Positions 15,494-24,906 are shown, numbered from the stretch's first letter. The stretch is 59,671 nt of DNA from an uncultured Prevotellaceae bacterium (GCA_902782305.1 CACZMV010000016.1:1-59671); one strand, 5' to 3'. Notes: generated by a model from the letters alone, not told the origin. Made by a program: numbers and translations.

Positions 15494-16404
15494 TTTTTAT
15501 TTAGCAAACCTTCATAATAGTCAAGTTGTCGTGCGAATTCAGGATCACCTCTTAAACTTCGAGCTTTTATCATCACTTCTTCAAATTTATCTCGCCATGC
15601 TTGGGCTTCCTTAAATTCAACAGAATCTGGATTGTAGGAATATTTATCAAAGAACTGGGATACTAGATAACCTAAAACAAAGCCCGCAATAACGCCAGCC
15701 CCATTGAAAAGTAAATAACCAATTATAGCCAATCCAATGCGAACGCACCAACTCAATGGTTCTACTTGAGAAAATGTTATTATTTTTTTCTTAAATAATC
15801 TTGCTTTTGGAACTGCTGTGGACAAAAAATCTACAATATCCTCTTTTGTATTAGGTACAGCAAACGAGGAAATTGCAAAAATAATGCTTTCCCATTTTTT
15901 CTTTTCTTCCTGTTCTTGTTCGTCTTCCAAAAGATTTTTGACTTCGAACTGCTTAAAACTCGCACTATATTCGGGATGTTTTTTGTCAACTTCTAATTCT
16001 ATTTTTTCTTTTAATTTATTAATAACTTCATTATAGTTATTATCTATTTCCTCTATATTTTTCATCAATAGAGAAACTGACGATTCTTTCTTAACTTTAA
16101 CAAATTCATATCCACAGTCGCAAACAAGCGTCAAAGGAGGAACTTGTTTGCCACATTTGGGACAAACGGGGCCAATGGCTTCTTTCTTCTCTTTCTCATA
16201 TTGAGCATCCAATGCTTCATTCTTCTCTTTGAGTTCTCTTTTGCGTTTCTGTAATTCTGCATTGATATAGATTTCCAACTCAACTAAATCCATACCCTCT
16301 TTTTGAGCACGTTTTACAAGTGCTTCTTTCTCGTAATCTTCAAGTTTTCCATCCTCGAGGGTGGCCTTAATCAGGTCTTCTAATTCTTTTGTCATAGTAT
16401 TCAA
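15490..16404 (-). CDS. TerB-like/zinc-ribbon protein with coiled coil and membrane segments
   Basis: A 304-residue intact paralogue of the IS-split gene. Residues 1-55 form the TerB-like helical module, 56-75 a charged coiled helix, and 79-99 the zinc ribbon CPKCGKQVPPLTLVCDCGYEF. A long charged coiled coil spans about 110-175, then the AVPNTKEDIVDFLSTAVP segment, then a glycine-rich hydrophobic region at about 215-250 (IGLAIIGYLLFNGAGVIAGFVLGYLV) that can cross the membrane twice. The C-terminal SLRGDPEFARQLDYYEGL is shared with the split copy. Having two near-identical copies suggests a duplicated structural part. It lies 31 bp after the SPFH gene and is coupled to the GIY-YIG gene. Confidence 0.75.
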   Translation of the reverse strand: MNTMTKELEDLIKATLEDGKLEDYEKEALVKRAQKEGMDLVELEIYINAELQKRKRELKEKNEALDAQYEKEKKEAIGPVCPKCGKQVPPLTLVCDCGYEFVKVKKESSVSLLMKNIEEIDNNYNEVINKLKEKIELEVDKKHPEYSASFKQFEVKNLLEDEQEQEEKKKWESIIFAISSFAVPNTKEDIVDFLSTAVPKARLFKKKIITFSQVEPLSWCVRIGLAIIGYLLFNGAGVIAGFVLGYLVSQFFDKYSYNPDSVEFKEAQAWRDKFEEVMIKARSLRGDPEFARQLDYYEGLLNKK

Positions 16405-16435
16405 TTTTAATTGTAATTATTGTTTATCATTATAT

Positions 16436-17479
16436 TCATGGCATAGGTGGCATTTGTGGTGCACTACCTTGAAATAAAGGTGTAAGTTCCTGTACTTCAC
16501 CTGCCAATTGCCATTGGGGCATACCCTGCTTCCAAACATATGTCTGATGAGTAAGCTCTCCTTGCAGAACAAGTTGTTGCAACTGATTCCAATTATAAGG
16601 ACCCATCTGCTGACCATTAATGCCAACCATATAGCTTACTTGAGGAACAAAACCAGGCATTGGCGGAACGCCTCCCATTCCTGGCATTGGTGGAACGTCA
16701 GGCATTTGAGGCGCAAACATACGTCCTTGAGCCTGTGCTACCTGAGCTGCTGCATTAAGGTCTGCTTGATGTGCACCCATGAAATTGGTTTCAGTCTGCA
16801 GACGAGATGCACGCTGAAGTTCTTCACGCTGAATACGCATCGTCTCACGCTGATGTTCCAATTGTATGCGTTGCATTTCTTCTTGTCCACCAAGGCTCAT
16901 TTCCTGCCTACGCGTTAAAGAATCTGCTTCAAGTTCTGTAGTAACAGCCTTTAGTTCGCGGTAGCCACGACTATCATGGTCAGCGCGAATCTCAATTATA
17001 TCAATGCTACGAACATTTATACCAAAAAGACTTTCAATCTTTGGTGTAACATATTGCTGAACAAGTTCACTTATTTCTACAATCTTACGCTCCAATTGAA
17101 GAACTTGTATATGGTTGTCCATTGGAGCATTTGTCACAACACTTTTGACATACTTGGTCACCTGTCCTTTCAACTTTTGCTGAAAAACGCCATCGTTCAT
17201 GTTTTGACTTTTGTTGATACTGTTGAATCGGGCTATATCTTCGACAGCGTAAACAATCATACCATCAACAGCAACCGGAACGGCAAAGTTTTCAAAACGC
17301 GGGTCAAATACATCAAAGAACGGAACAGCAAACGGGACCTGACTTCCCTTCGCTAGGTTCGACAGATCTGATTGTTGACCTTGGAGCACGGATTGCCGAC
17401 CTGCTTCTCTTCCTGATTGTCTTGCCAAGCGCTCTTTCTCTTCAACTTCTTTTTTTGAACTGAATCCGAATATTTTCAT
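16436..17479 (-). CDS. SPFH-domain protein with C-terminal GYF_2 (DUF4339) domain
   Basis: A 347-residue protein. Residues about 45-200 form an SPFH/band-7-like ('virion core protein', YdjI-type) domain (VPVAVDGMIVYAVEDIARFN...FGINVRSIDIIEI). Residues 200-240 are a charged helix (RIQLEHQRETMRIQREEL). A Met/Pro/Gly-rich linker (about 250-283) leads to a GYF_2 domain at about 285-330 (MVGINGQQMGPYNWNQLQQL ... W), which in this family binds proline-rich peptides. The neighbouring 162-residue protein has a proline-rich tail, an attractive partner. SPFH proteins form ring or cage assemblies at membranes, so a scaffold role for the FtsK/WXG100 cluster is likely. The domain calls are firm; the partner is inference. 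Confidence 0.85.
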   Translation of the reverse strand: MKIFGFSSKKEVEEKERLARQSGREAGRQSVLQGQQSDLSNLAKGSQVPFAVPFFDVFDPRFENFAVPVAVDGMIVYAVEDIARFNSINKSQNMNDGVFQQKLKGQVTKYVKSVVTNAPMDNHIQVLQLERKIVEISELVQQYVTPKIESLFGINVRSIDIIEIRADHDSRGYRELKAVTTELEADSLTRRQEMSLGGQEEMQRIQLEHQRETMRIQREELQRASRLQTETNFMGAHQADLNAAAQVAQAQGRMFAPQMPDVPPMPGMGGVPPMPGFVPQVSYMVGINGQQMGPYNWNQLQQLVLQGELTHQTYVWKQGMPQWQLAGEVQELTPLFQGSAPQMPPMP

Positions 17480-17503
17480 AATATCATAGTTTTCTATTAT
17501 ACA

Positions 17504-17992
17504 TTATTGATTCTTATCATCAGGCGTGCCAGGCATAGGCGGAGGTGTCTGTGGCATACCTGGCATAGGTGGAGGCATCAGTGGGTTGTTCCACTGCATC
17601 TGGTTCAACTGATCCAAGTATGGATTTTGGGGTGCTGCCTGCTGTTGCGGTGCTTGTGGTATCGGTGGGGCAATCGCAGCCTTCAGCTCGTTGACAATTA
17701 CAAGGTAGTTCTTTCCTGACTCTGGGAAATCAACCATCTTTTCTACCTTGACATTAGGATTCTCTGTACTTAGGAATTCAAGCAGGTGTTGCCCTGTCGG
17801 TAATTCAGTCTTCGTCACTTGTCCTGCTTTCAACGGGACATCCACAAACTCACCGTCGCACTGCATGAAGCAGTCGGCATCTACGCGCACCGTTACGTTA
17901 GCCAAACCAGTATCAGGCTTCTGCTCTGGCTGCTTCGGCTCTTCTGGCTTTGCTGGCGCAGCATTCTGTAGGAATGAAAAATCTACTGGCAT
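17504..17992 (-). CDS. PEGA-like protein with proline-rich tail
   Basis: A 162-residue protein. Residues 28-112 form a small beta sandwich resembling PEGA-type surface domains (VTVRVDADCFMQCDGEF, then VPLKAGQVTKTELPTGQH and a VLVIV-type strand). Residues 115-160 are low-complexity Pro/Gln/Met (PPIPQAPQQQ..., PPPMPGMPQT). No signal peptide is seen. The proline-rich tail is a likely ligand of the GYF_2 domain of the SPFH protein encoded 24 bp downstream. It is part of the FtsK/WXG100 cluster, 15 bp after the WXG100-like gene. Confidence 0.7.
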   Translation of the reverse strand: MPVDFSFLQNAAPAKPEEPKQPEQKPDTGLANVTVRVDADCFMQCDGEFVDVPLKAGQVTKTELPTGQHLLEFLSTENPNVKVEKMVDFPESGKNYLVIVNELKAAIAPPIPQAPQQQAAPQNPYLDQLNQMQWNNPLMPPPMPGMPQTPPPMPGTPDDKNQ

Positions 17993-18007
17993 ATCTTTTC
18001 TTTTTTG

Positions 18008-18295
18008 TTAGCGAATCTTTAACTTCTGTATCTCACGCTGCAACTCAATGGTCTTCTCAATGTAATGAGCCTCATTCTCCATCAATGTTGTTGCCTTCAT
18101 CACAGGTTTATAAATGTTCTCATCAAAATCCATTTTGAATTTCTGGAACTGGTCATCTTTCCAGATATTACCTATAGACTCCGTTTGCTTCTTTATTTGT
18201 TGGGTAATCTGTAGCAATTGTTGTTGAGCCTTTTGCAGGTTTTTTCCGTAGTTTTGGACTGCGGAGATATTGGTCATAATACTGTTATCTGCCAT
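18008..18295 (-). CDS. WXG100-like small helical protein
   Basis: A 95-residue protein with two long helices joined by a turn that carries Trp: IGNIWKDDQFQKFKMDF (about residues 40-56). WXG100/ESAT-6 proteins are about 100 residues long with a helix-W-x-G-helix hairpin and are secreted by type VII systems through an FtsK/SpoIIIE (EssC) ATPase. Here the turn reads W-K-D rather than W-x-G, as in many divergent members. The gene is 33 bp downstream of the FtsK-type ATPase gene, the classic pairing. Heptad-like Gln/Leu spacing (QLLQITQQIKKQ) suggests dimerisation. The fold assignment is inferred from size, hairpin layout and neighbour. Confidence 0.65.
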   Translation of the reverse strand: MADNSIMTNISAVQNYGKNLQKAQQQLLQITQQIKKQTESIGNIWKDDQFQKFKMDFDENIYKPVMKATTLMENEAHYIEKTIELQREIQKLKIR

Positions 18296-18328
18296 ATCAT
18301 TTATTGTTTTAAGGGTTTGTATTCCGGG

Positions 18329-21106
18329 TTATAATGTTTCTGTATCTGGCATCTGATAAGGAGTGAAAAGCACAGGATCGTCACCTTCAGGATAGTAATA
18401 TGCCCTCAAGTGTTCTTCCTCATCGCTCAACGTCTCCACATCTATCTCCTGACTGAAACGCATGGGCTGGAGGAACTTGTTCTCGGAGCGCAGGATAATC
18501 TTATGACGGAACTTGTCGGTATCATTCACGTCATAGTCACCCTCAAAGAGGATGTTGGCTGGTTTGTCAACGAGCAATAGCGTATGAACACCCTGCAAAG
18601 GGCCTTCGTCTAAGATATAGGAAAGTGCTTTAGGATAGGTCATTTTGTCAGCAAGACTCGGTTCACCTGCCGGTTCATTTTCCTCTTCTTGCTGTATAGC
18701 CTCAGCCTTTGGTTCGTCTTCTTCCAACATCTTTTGCAACTGCAATTTCTGTTCTTCTGTCAATTCCGGAATTACGGAACTCTCGTCAATTTCCAAATCA
18801 GGCAATGGTTCAAATGAATCAAAATCGAAATCATCATAATCATCCAAATCGCCACTAGCAGAAGAGAGTCCTTGAAGCGATAGTTTACGCTTCATCTCTA
18901 TGAATCGCTCCTGACCAATAATGACCAGGATAGTTGGAGAGGCTGTATTGTTAGAGATATTGTCAACAAGCTCATGCAATACGCCACCACTCTCTTGGCG
19001 AGGAATCAATCTGCAAAGGCCTTTCGCTTTCCAGTCTTCAAGAAGCGTCTTGTATTTTGCATTCTGCTGAACCAGACAATCTATTACCAAGAACTGGCAT
19101 GCTATGCCTTTCTTCTGATATGACATTATGAGTGAAGCCAATGTATTCATAGCCACACTAGCGGTTTGCTCTTCCTTATTGGTGCCGAAGATGAGTATGT
19201 TTTCCGTGAAGTCATTACGCAAAGGTAACGTTGTGGCTCCTGCATTGATGCCGATGTTCTGACCAATAAGCGCGATAGGACAATCGTAGTCACTTTGAAT
19301 AATTGCATCTTTGTTTTGATCCAAATAGAAGAGTGACGAACCGCAGAAATAATGTTCGCCATTTCCAGGAACATCCAAAGCCTTCGCCTGAGCAGCCTCG
19401 ATGGCATTGACCAATTCTTCGTTGTTAGCATAGAATGTCTGTACCTGACTCTGTAATTCACGCTTGTGATAGTAGCAAGCCATACCAGTCATCTGACGGC
19501 TAGTCATATCACTACTCTCAGGCACCAATCTGTCAGAGTCAGTAGGAGCACTCATCAGCAGGAAGCACTCAGTCAGGTTCTTCAATATCTGACCAGAGAT
19601 ATCTGTTTCATCAAGTTGCTGGGTTGCCAAGAGCATATGAATGCCTTGGCTTCGGCCTTGGGTCGCAATGATGTTCAGAATCTCAGAAATCTCCTGCTGT
19701 ATCACACGCTCTGTACCATTGCTTACATTCTCTTTGAACATGACTTGACATTCGTCTGCTACAAAAAGTATTTGAGGCAATCGGCTATTAGGATACTTCT
19801 TATTGTATCCATCGATATTATTGACGCTCTCCTTCTGCCAGAGTTTTACACGATATTTATTCTCTTCTCGCAGTTCGCGAAGCACCTCAAGGGTCATCTG
19901 TGGGTCGCTATTATCTACAAGAACAGCCTTTGTATGCTTGATGCCACGATAGCGATTGAATTCTACTCCCTTGAAGTCCATCAGGTAGAGCATCAAGTCT
20001 TCTGGTGAATACTTCAGGATAGCACTACTGATGATATTGTTGAGCAAGACGGACTTACCTGAACCAGACTGACCAAGGATAAAAGCGTGGATATAGTCAC
20101 CAGAGTTGAAGCGAACTGTAACTGGATGTTTGTCATTAACATCCAAACCTACCGTAACACTTATTTCTGACATTACCGGTTCGTATGGAGTATTCTCCAG
20201 TTGGGCAAAGTCTTGCTTAAGAGCTGAAGGACGGGCATTCTTTTTGGCTACCTCCACTATATTATTAATATATGTAGCCCAAGTGTTAGCCTCTGCAGGA
20301 TCTATGGCAGTGTCGTCCAACGTTAGCGTAAAGCGATTCAGAACATCATCGTGACCTGAGTTGCTGAAATAAAAGGCTCCATCCTTGGGGAAGAGAAGTT
20401 CCATGTTCTTCAGCATAGCTTGGGCATCGAAAGATGAAGAGCCATTTTGTGCATCACTAAAGTCTGCATTCATGTCCCAGCTCATCATCACATAGATACC
20501 AGCACGACTACCAGTTTCTATAATCTGAGCAAGTTTCTGCACAGTTTGCATCTTTACGTTGCGAGGGAAATCTGTCAGAATGAAGAACTGATATTTCATA
20601 CGAGCATCACGCCCCAATGATTCATTTAGTTCTACCAATGTCCGTTTGCCAGCGCAATTGATAGCAGACATTCGCTGAACGATAGAAGCGTATGCATCGC
20701 TCACCACTTTGTCAAAAACGTCTGCATTACCATCGAAAAGTACTCGATCATCGCGGTTGCCTACCAAATATTGGTTCAGTCGAGAATGGGTATTGAAGAA
20801 ATCACCAGCATTTCCACCATTATAAAGCACGATTTCGCATAAATTGGCTGGTACGGTAATAGCTATTCTCCATGCCAATTTCTCTAAAACATGATTAACG
20901 CGGGTGCGAGTATCCTCGTCGTTATAAAGCATACAGAATGCTTTTACCTCGCAGATGTCTACAAGAGCTGGCAATTCCATATCGCCACCACTCAGAGAAC
21001 CAATATAAAGGCCCTCGAAGGGAAAATGCTGCTCTTCAGAACCATTCAGGATGAAATATCTCGAATTGGCTGATGTTGCTTTGTTTGAGTCGTAGTAGCT
21101 TGCCAT
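18329..21106 (-). CDS. soluble FtsK/SpoIIIE-type multi-ATPase (EssC-like)
   Basis: A 925-residue protein. Residues 1-320 form an alpha/beta domain without a P-loop. Residues about 325-560 are a full FtsK/SpoIIIE ATPase with Walker A GQSGSGKS (345-352), Walker B QILFVADE (445-452) and the TQGRSQGIHMLLATQQ sensor helix (482-497). A second ATPase-like domain (about 605-760) has a decayed P-loop, GTNKEEQT (641-648). An acidic low-complexity stretch (DLDDYDDFDFDSFEPL, about 755-775) and a C-terminal domain follow. No membrane segment or FHA domain is visible, unlike Gram-positive EssC/YukB. With the WXG100-like gene next door it is the best candidate motor for a type VII-like machine. It probably shares the promoter near 21500 with the PH-like gene. 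Confidence 0.85.
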   Translation of the reverse strand: MASYYDSNKATSANSRYFILNGSEEQHFPFEGLYIGSLSGGDMELPALVDICEVKAFCMLYNDEDTRTRVNHVLEKLAWRIAITVPANLCEIVLYNGGNAGDFFNTHSRLNQYLVGNRDDRVLFDGNADVFDKVVSDAYASIVQRMSAINCAGKRTLVELNESLGRDARMKYQFFILTDFPRNVKMQTVQKLAQIIETGSRAGIYVMMSWDMNADFSDAQNGSSSFDAQAMLKNMELLFPKDGAFYFSNSGHDDVLNRFTLTLDDTAIDPAEANTWATYINNIVEVAKKNARPSALKQDFAQLENTPYEPVMSEISVTVGLDVNDKHPVTVRFNSGDYIHAFILGQSGSGKSVLLNNIISSAILKYSPEDLMLYLMDFKGVEFNRYRGIKHTKAVLVDNSDPQMTLEVLRELREENKYRVKLWQKESVNNIDGYNKKYPNSRLPQILFVADECQVMFKENVSNGTERVIQQEISEILNIIATQGRSQGIHMLLATQQLDETDISGQILKNLTECFLLMSAPTDSDRLVPESSDMTSRQMTGMACYYHKRELQSQVQTFYANNEELVNAIEAAQAKALDVPGNGEHYFCGSSLFYLDQNKDAIIQSDYDCPIALIGQNIGINAGATTLPLRNDFTENILIFGTNKEEQTASVAMNTLASLIMSYQKKGIACQFLVIDCLVQQNAKYKTLLEDWKAKGLCRLIPRQESGGVLHELVDNISNNTASPTILVIIGQERFIEMKRKLSLQGLSSASGDLDDYDDFDFDSFEPLPDLEIDESSVIPELTEEQKLQLQKMLEEDEPKAEAIQQEEENEPAGEPSLADKMTYPKALSYILDEGPLQGVHTLLLVDKPANILFEGDYDVNDTDKFRHKIILRSENKFLQPMRFSQEIDVETLSDEEEHLRAYYYPEGDDPVLFTPYQMPDTETL

Positions 21107-21126
21107 ATTTAGTATTTTGCTTTTAA

Positions 21127-21402
21127 TTAATAAAGTAGGCTTGAAATCTCTCGAGCGTCACTACGAGTAAATCCACGAACCCGTATCGCCATTCCACCTT
21201 TGGTTTCAATAATCACATCTGCAAACAGCAGTCCTGCCTCGACAGACACACAGCCTATGGCAGCGACATTGATTTTTGTCTCTTTATAGCCGACAATCTG
21301 CCCCTTGCGATAGGTCACGGTGTCATCCTCAATGATGATTTCGTCTGGAAATACGGCATTCCCATTTCCCGTAACCCTGCATGCGGTGTAATGATGGTAC
21401 AT
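21127..21402 (-). CDS. PH-like (bPH) domain protein
   Basis: A 91-residue protein with a beta-rich core and one C-terminal helix: IIIEDDTVTYRKGQIVGYKE, then strands ending VIIETKGGMAIRVRGF and the helix DAREISSLLY. This is the typical bacterial PH-like layout (seven strands capped by a helix, with GF before the helix). No membrane segment is present. It is the first gene after the promoter near 21500 and lies 20 bp before the FtsK-type gene. It may be an adaptor for the membrane or for the ATPase; the fold is inferred from pattern only. Confidence 0.55.
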   Translation of the reverse strand: MYHHYTACRVTGNGNAVFPDEIIIEDDTVTYRKGQIVGYKETKINVAAIGCVSVEAGLLFADVIIETKGGMAIRVRGFTRSDAREISSLLY

Positions 21403-21496
21403 ACTTATAGTTTTTTCTGTTTTTAGGTTTTACTTTACACAAAGAGTGTGAGCTATGCTCTCCTCAATGTTACCATCTTTTCTCAAAATGACGCTA

Positions 21497-21504
21497 CAAA
21501 GATA
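21497..21504 (-). promoter_or_regulatory. possible internal promoter for the FtsK/WXG100 genes
   Basis: TATCTTTG (21504-21497, minus strand) matches TAnnTTTG, but no good -33 element is present 20 bp upstream. Three AATGACG(A/C)TA words lie around it (near 21487, 21547 and 21560) and could bind an activator. The 168-bp gap upstream of the PH-like gene is the largest in this half of the cluster. Confidence 0.4.
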
Positions 21505-21570
21505 TGAAATATATTTGAAAGTCGTATCATTTGAGCAAATTTTTATAATGACGATATCAAAATGACGATA

Positions 21571-21783
21571 CTAAATATCATACATAGCCGACTCGGGGGC
21601 TCCGATAGCTCTTAGATACTTATTGACTTGTTGCATGGCTTTCATGAGTTCCTTTATTTCCTCATCAGTCAGGTTACCCTTGCCATTCATCTCTTCTATA
21701 TAAGCATCCAGCTCGGCAATCTTAGCCTTGAATCCAGATTCTCTAACTTTCCTATTTTTCTGTTCCATATCAGTTTTATACAT
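21571..21783 (-). CDS. small coiled-coil protein
   Basis: A 70-residue charged, fully helical protein: FKAKIAELDAYIEEMN then LTDEEIKELMKAMQQVNKY. Heptad spacing predicts a short coiled coil. It lies 7 bp after the 342-residue gene and is clearly co-transcribed with it. No family is recognised. Its size and helicity are like small chaperones or substrates of type VII clusters, but it lacks a WXG turn. Confidence 0.6.
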   Translation of the reverse strand: MYKTDMEQKNRKVRESGFKAKIAELDAYIEEMNGKGNLTDEEIKELMKAMQQVNKYLRAIGAPESAMYDI

Positions 21784-21790
21784 CGTAAGG

Positions 21791-22819
21791 TTATTTATTC
21801 GTTAAATCGCCAGACACGTCATAGATAGGCTGTAGGTCTTCTTTACCATGCCAGTCAACAGCAATACCGGTGAATTCGCCACTGGGTGCGTCTTGAGCAT
21901 ATTTAGTGCAATTCTTATTCAACCATTCCTTGTAGTCTTTGTATATGGTGTCGACATTCTTTTCTCCTAGAATCAGATAATGGTCTCTATATTTCTGCAC
22001 TCTGGTGCCTCCATAACAGAACTCGCCTCGACAATCCTCCAACAACTTTTCAAGTGCTTTCTTCTTCAAACGTAAAAGAACTTCTTCTGGAGTGAAAGGT
22101 TCTGCCAATTTCACTTTACTGTTATATTCCACTTTCTCCCCAGTGAAAAAAGACCAGCATAGGTCTTCATACTTCTGCTCTTTCTTGGCATAATACGATT
22201 CTATGACCACTTCAACAGAATCTTTCCCACCAAAATATTGCTCAGTACTCTCATCTGCCTGATACGTAGCAACCTGTGCTGGACATCCCTCTTCGTAGGC
22301 CAGTGTTTCATGATGTCCTAGCTCTTTAGTCAAACGCACTGTTCTAACAAAGTGATCATCTTCTCGCTTTTCAGAAAGGATATCGGCTTTTGCAAATGCC
22401 ACTTTGCCATTATTATCAATGCAAAGTGTATCACCAGATTGGAATAGAGGGGCAATGTGGCTTGCTTCACAATAGGCAGCCCACGACTTGAATTTTGTCG
22501 ACTCATTGGGATAGCCATCATAGTTGTGTTTTATGGGCGCCACTCTGCTTCGTATGATTTCTCGACCATCTTTCATTACTTTCACAAGGAATGTCAGGTT
22601 TACAGAAATGGGAGGATAGCTTCCACGAAAGGTATCTGCACGGAACACCATGTCTATGCCATCATTCTGTATGGCGACCTCTTTGCTGTAGTCGCCTTTT
22701 TCCTTCTTTTCTGCCTTCAACTGCTTGACAACTATTTCAGCAGTTGAAAGAATTACTCGGATGATATGAGCGATTTCCTTATCAGGCATCAGTGCTCCAT
22801 GTGGTGTTATTTCTTTCAT
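21791..22819 (-). CDS. hypothetical protein, first gene of the FtsK/WXG100 cluster
   Basis: A 342-residue soluble protein that I cannot assign. Residues 1-60 are helical (MKEITPHGALMPDKEIAHII...), 65-200 are beta-rich, with IDMVFRADTFRGSYPPISVN, and 200-340 are mixed. There is no signal peptide or membrane segment. The start at 22819 is chosen over the longer frame (22885) because the -7 box of the promoter lies between them. It is followed 7 bp later by the coiled-coil gene. Position suggests a regulator or structural component of the cluster. Confidence 0.65.
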   Translation of the reverse strand: MKEITPHGALMPDKEIAHIIRVILSTAEIVVKQLKAEKKEKGDYSKEVAIQNDGIDMVFRADTFRGSYPPISVNLTFLVKVMKDGREIIRSRVAPIKHNYDGYPNESTKFKSWAAYCEASHIAPLFQSGDTLCIDNNGKVAFAKADILSEKREDDHFVRTVRLTKELGHHETLAYEEGCPAQVATYQADESTEQYFGGKDSVEVVIESYYAKKEQKYEDLCWSFFTGEKVEYNSKVKLAEPFTPEEVLLRLKKKALEKLLEDCRGEFCYGGTRVQKYRDHYLILGEKNVDTIYKDYKEWLNKNCTKYAQDAPSGEFTGIAVDWHGKEDLQPIYDVSGDLTNK

Positions 22820-22850
22820 ACATTTTAGGTTACTTTTTGCTTTTGTTTTG

Positions 22851-22882
22851 CAAATATAGTCACTCCCGACCAAGAATTCAAT
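22851..22882 (-). promoter_or_regulatory. promoter at the head of the FtsK/WXG100 cluster
   Basis: On the minus strand, TATATTTG (22858-22851) matches the -7 consensus exactly and ATTG (22882-22879), 20 bp away, is an acceptable -33 element. The 140-bp divergent gap to the fucose isomerase gene holds no ORF. Confidence 0.6.
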
Positions 22883-23025
22883 CATTTAATAGAATTTAAC
22901 AAAAGCAGACTGTAAACTATATATCCATAAAAGATACGCCCTTTGGCTAGAGTTGCCTGTGGATTTTGGTGACAATCTGATGAGGTGTTCGTCTTATATG
23001 AAAACTAATCAAAATAGAAAAAACA

Positions 23026-24849
23026 ATGAAACAGAATTATCCAAAGATTGGTATTCGCCCTACGATTGATGGTCGTCAGGGTGGTATTCGTGAGGGTCTT
23101 GAAGAGAAGACCATGAATCTGGCTAAGGCCGTTAAGAACCTGATTGAGAGTAATTTAAAGAATGGCGACGGTTCAAAGGTGGAATGCGTTATCAGCAATA
23201 CGACGATTGGACGCGTGGGCGAGAGTGCCGCTTGTGCAGAGCAGTTCGAGCGCGAGGGTGTGGGTAGTACCATCACCGTTACATCGTGCTGGTGCTACGG
23301 CTCTGAGACGATGGACATGAACCCCTACTACCCCAAGGCTGTGTGGGGATTCAACGGTACGGAGCGCCCAGGTGCCGTGTATCTGGCAGCTGTCCTTGCA
23401 GCTCATGCCCAGAAGGGTCTGCCCGCCTATGGCATCTATGGTCACGACGTGCAGGACTTGGACGACAACACCATTCCTGAGGATGTAGCCGAGAAAATAC
23501 TGCGCTTTGCCCGTGCTGCACAGGCTGTGGCTACGATGCGTGGAAAGAGCTATCTGTCGCTGGGTAACACCTGTATGGGTATTGCTGGAAGTATCGTCAA
23601 TGCTGACTTCCTGCAACAGTACCTTGGCATGCGTACTGAGTATGTATCGCTGGTAGAGATTCTGCGTCGTGTTGACTTTGGCATCTACGACAAGGACGAG
23701 TTTGAGAAGGCCATGAAGTGGGTAGAGAAATACTGCAAGCCTCAGGAGGGTCACGACTATAACGAGGACCGTCCCTTGTTCCCTGGCGTTCCTATGACCA
23801 CTTTCAATGGTAAGGGTAAGGGCAAGAATCGTCAGGAGAAAGACGAGGACTGGGAGTTTACCGTTAAGAACATGATGATTATCCGCGACCTGATGCAGGG
23901 CTCTGAGAAGTTGCTGGAGATGGGTTACAAGGAGGAGGCTATCGGACACAACGCCATTGCTGCGGGTGTGCAGGGACAGCGTCAGTGGACGGACTATAAG
24001 CCCAACTTCGACTTCCCTGAGTCGATGATGTGTACATCGTTTGACTGGAATGGTCCTCGCGAGGCTTACACATTGGCCACTGAGAACGACTTCCTGAATG
24101 GTATGTCGATGCTGTTTGGTCATTTGCTGACCAATCGTGGCGTGATGTTCTCAGACATCCGCACCTATTGGAGTCCAGAGGCTGTTAAGCGCGTCACTGG
24201 TACTGACCTGAGTGGTGCAGCTGCTGGTGGTTTCATCCACCTCATTAATAGTGGTGCTACCACGCTGGATGCCACAGGTGCTATGACAGACAAGGACGGC
24301 AATTCTACCATCAAGCCTTTCTGGGAGATGAAGAACGAGGACATGGAGGCTTGTCTGAAGGCTACCTCTTGGATGCCTGCCGATCGTGACTACTTCCGTG
24401 GTGGAGGCTATTCGAGCCACTTCGTTACAAAGGGTGGTATGCCGATGACCATGCTGCGTCTGAACCTTGTAGCAGGCTTAGGTCCTGTATTGCAGTTGGC
24501 TGAGGGTTGGACTGTAGAGCTTGACCCCAAGACCCACGATATTCTGGACAAGCGTACAGACCCCACATGGCCTACCACTTGGTTTGCTCCACGTCTCGAC
24601 CCCACAAAGGATGCTTTCAAGGATGTTTACAGCGTTATGAACAACTGGGGAGCTAACCACGGAGCCATTTGCTACGGACATGTAGGTGCCGACCTGATTA
24701 CGCTATGTGCTATGCTCCGCATTCCTGTTTGCATGCATAACATTGCTGATAAAGACATCTTCCGTCCTGCTTGCTGGAATTCCTTCGGTATGGACAAGGA
24801 GGGTGCCGACTATCGTGCATGCCAGAACTTCGGACCGATATATAAATAA
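23026..24849 (+). CDS. fucI: L-fucose isomerase
   Basis: A 607-residue protein of the usual FucI length (about 590). It converts L-fucose to L-fuculose, and D-arabinose or L-galactose-type sugars more weakly, with Mn2+ in the cytoplasm. Family marks seen: [19 protein letters not shown] at the N-terminus, [25 protein letters not shown], and the metal-site region [17 protein letters not shown] (about residues 339-355), where the family has its catalytic Glu and Asp. No signal peptide is present, as expected. It heads a plus-strand run of secreted glycan-active genes that could release fucose or L-galactose. Confidence 0.95.
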   Translation: MKQNYPKIGIRPTIDGRQGGIREGLEEKTMNLAKAVKNLIESNLKNGDGSKVECVISNTTIGRVGESAACAEQFEREGVGSTITVTSCWCYGSETMDMNPYYPKAVWGFNGTERPGAVYLAAVLAAHAQKGLPAYGIYGHDVQDLDDNTIPEDVAEKILRFARAAQAVATMRGKSYLSLGNTCMGIAGSIVNADFLQQYLGMRTEYVSLVEILRRVDFGIYDKDEFEKAMKWVEKYCKPQEGHDYNEDRPLFPGVPMTTFNGKGKGKNRQEKDEDWEFTVKNMMIIRDLMQGSEKLLEMGYKEEAIGHNAIAAGVQGQRQWTDYKPNFDFPESMMCTSFDWNGPREAYTLATENDFLNGMSMLFGHLLTNRGVMFSDIRTYWSPEAVKRVTGTDLSGAAAGGFIHLINSGATTLDATGAMTDKDGNSTIKPFWEMKNEDMEACLKATSWMPADRDYFRGGGYSSHFVTKGGMPMTMLRLNLVAGLGPVLQLAEGWTVELDPKTHDILDKRTDPTWPTTWFAPRLDPTKDAFKDVYSVMNNWGANHGAICYGHVGADLITLCAMLRIPVCMHNIADKDIFRPACWNSFGMDKEGADYRACQNFGPIYK

Positions 24850-24895
24850 ATGAGAAATGAGAAATGAGAAGTGAAAATGAAAAATGAAGAAATGA
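24850..24895 (+). repeat. ATGAGAA-type short tandem repeat
   Basis: Imperfect repeats of AAATGAGAAATGAG lie between fucI and the esterase gene. An inverse form (TTTCTCATT words) recurs at 24957-25011 inside the signal-peptide coding region of the esterase. The same class of word repeats recurs at other places in the window. Confidence 0.7.
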
Positions 24896-24906
24896 AAACG
24901 AACGAT

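Noticed and set aside
23173-24123. 316-codon open frame antisense to the fucose isomerase gene
   Set aside because: It is a shadow of a highly expressed-type coding region: His/Leu/Val-rich, no domain, no promoter or start context, and the sense strand encodes a clear family.
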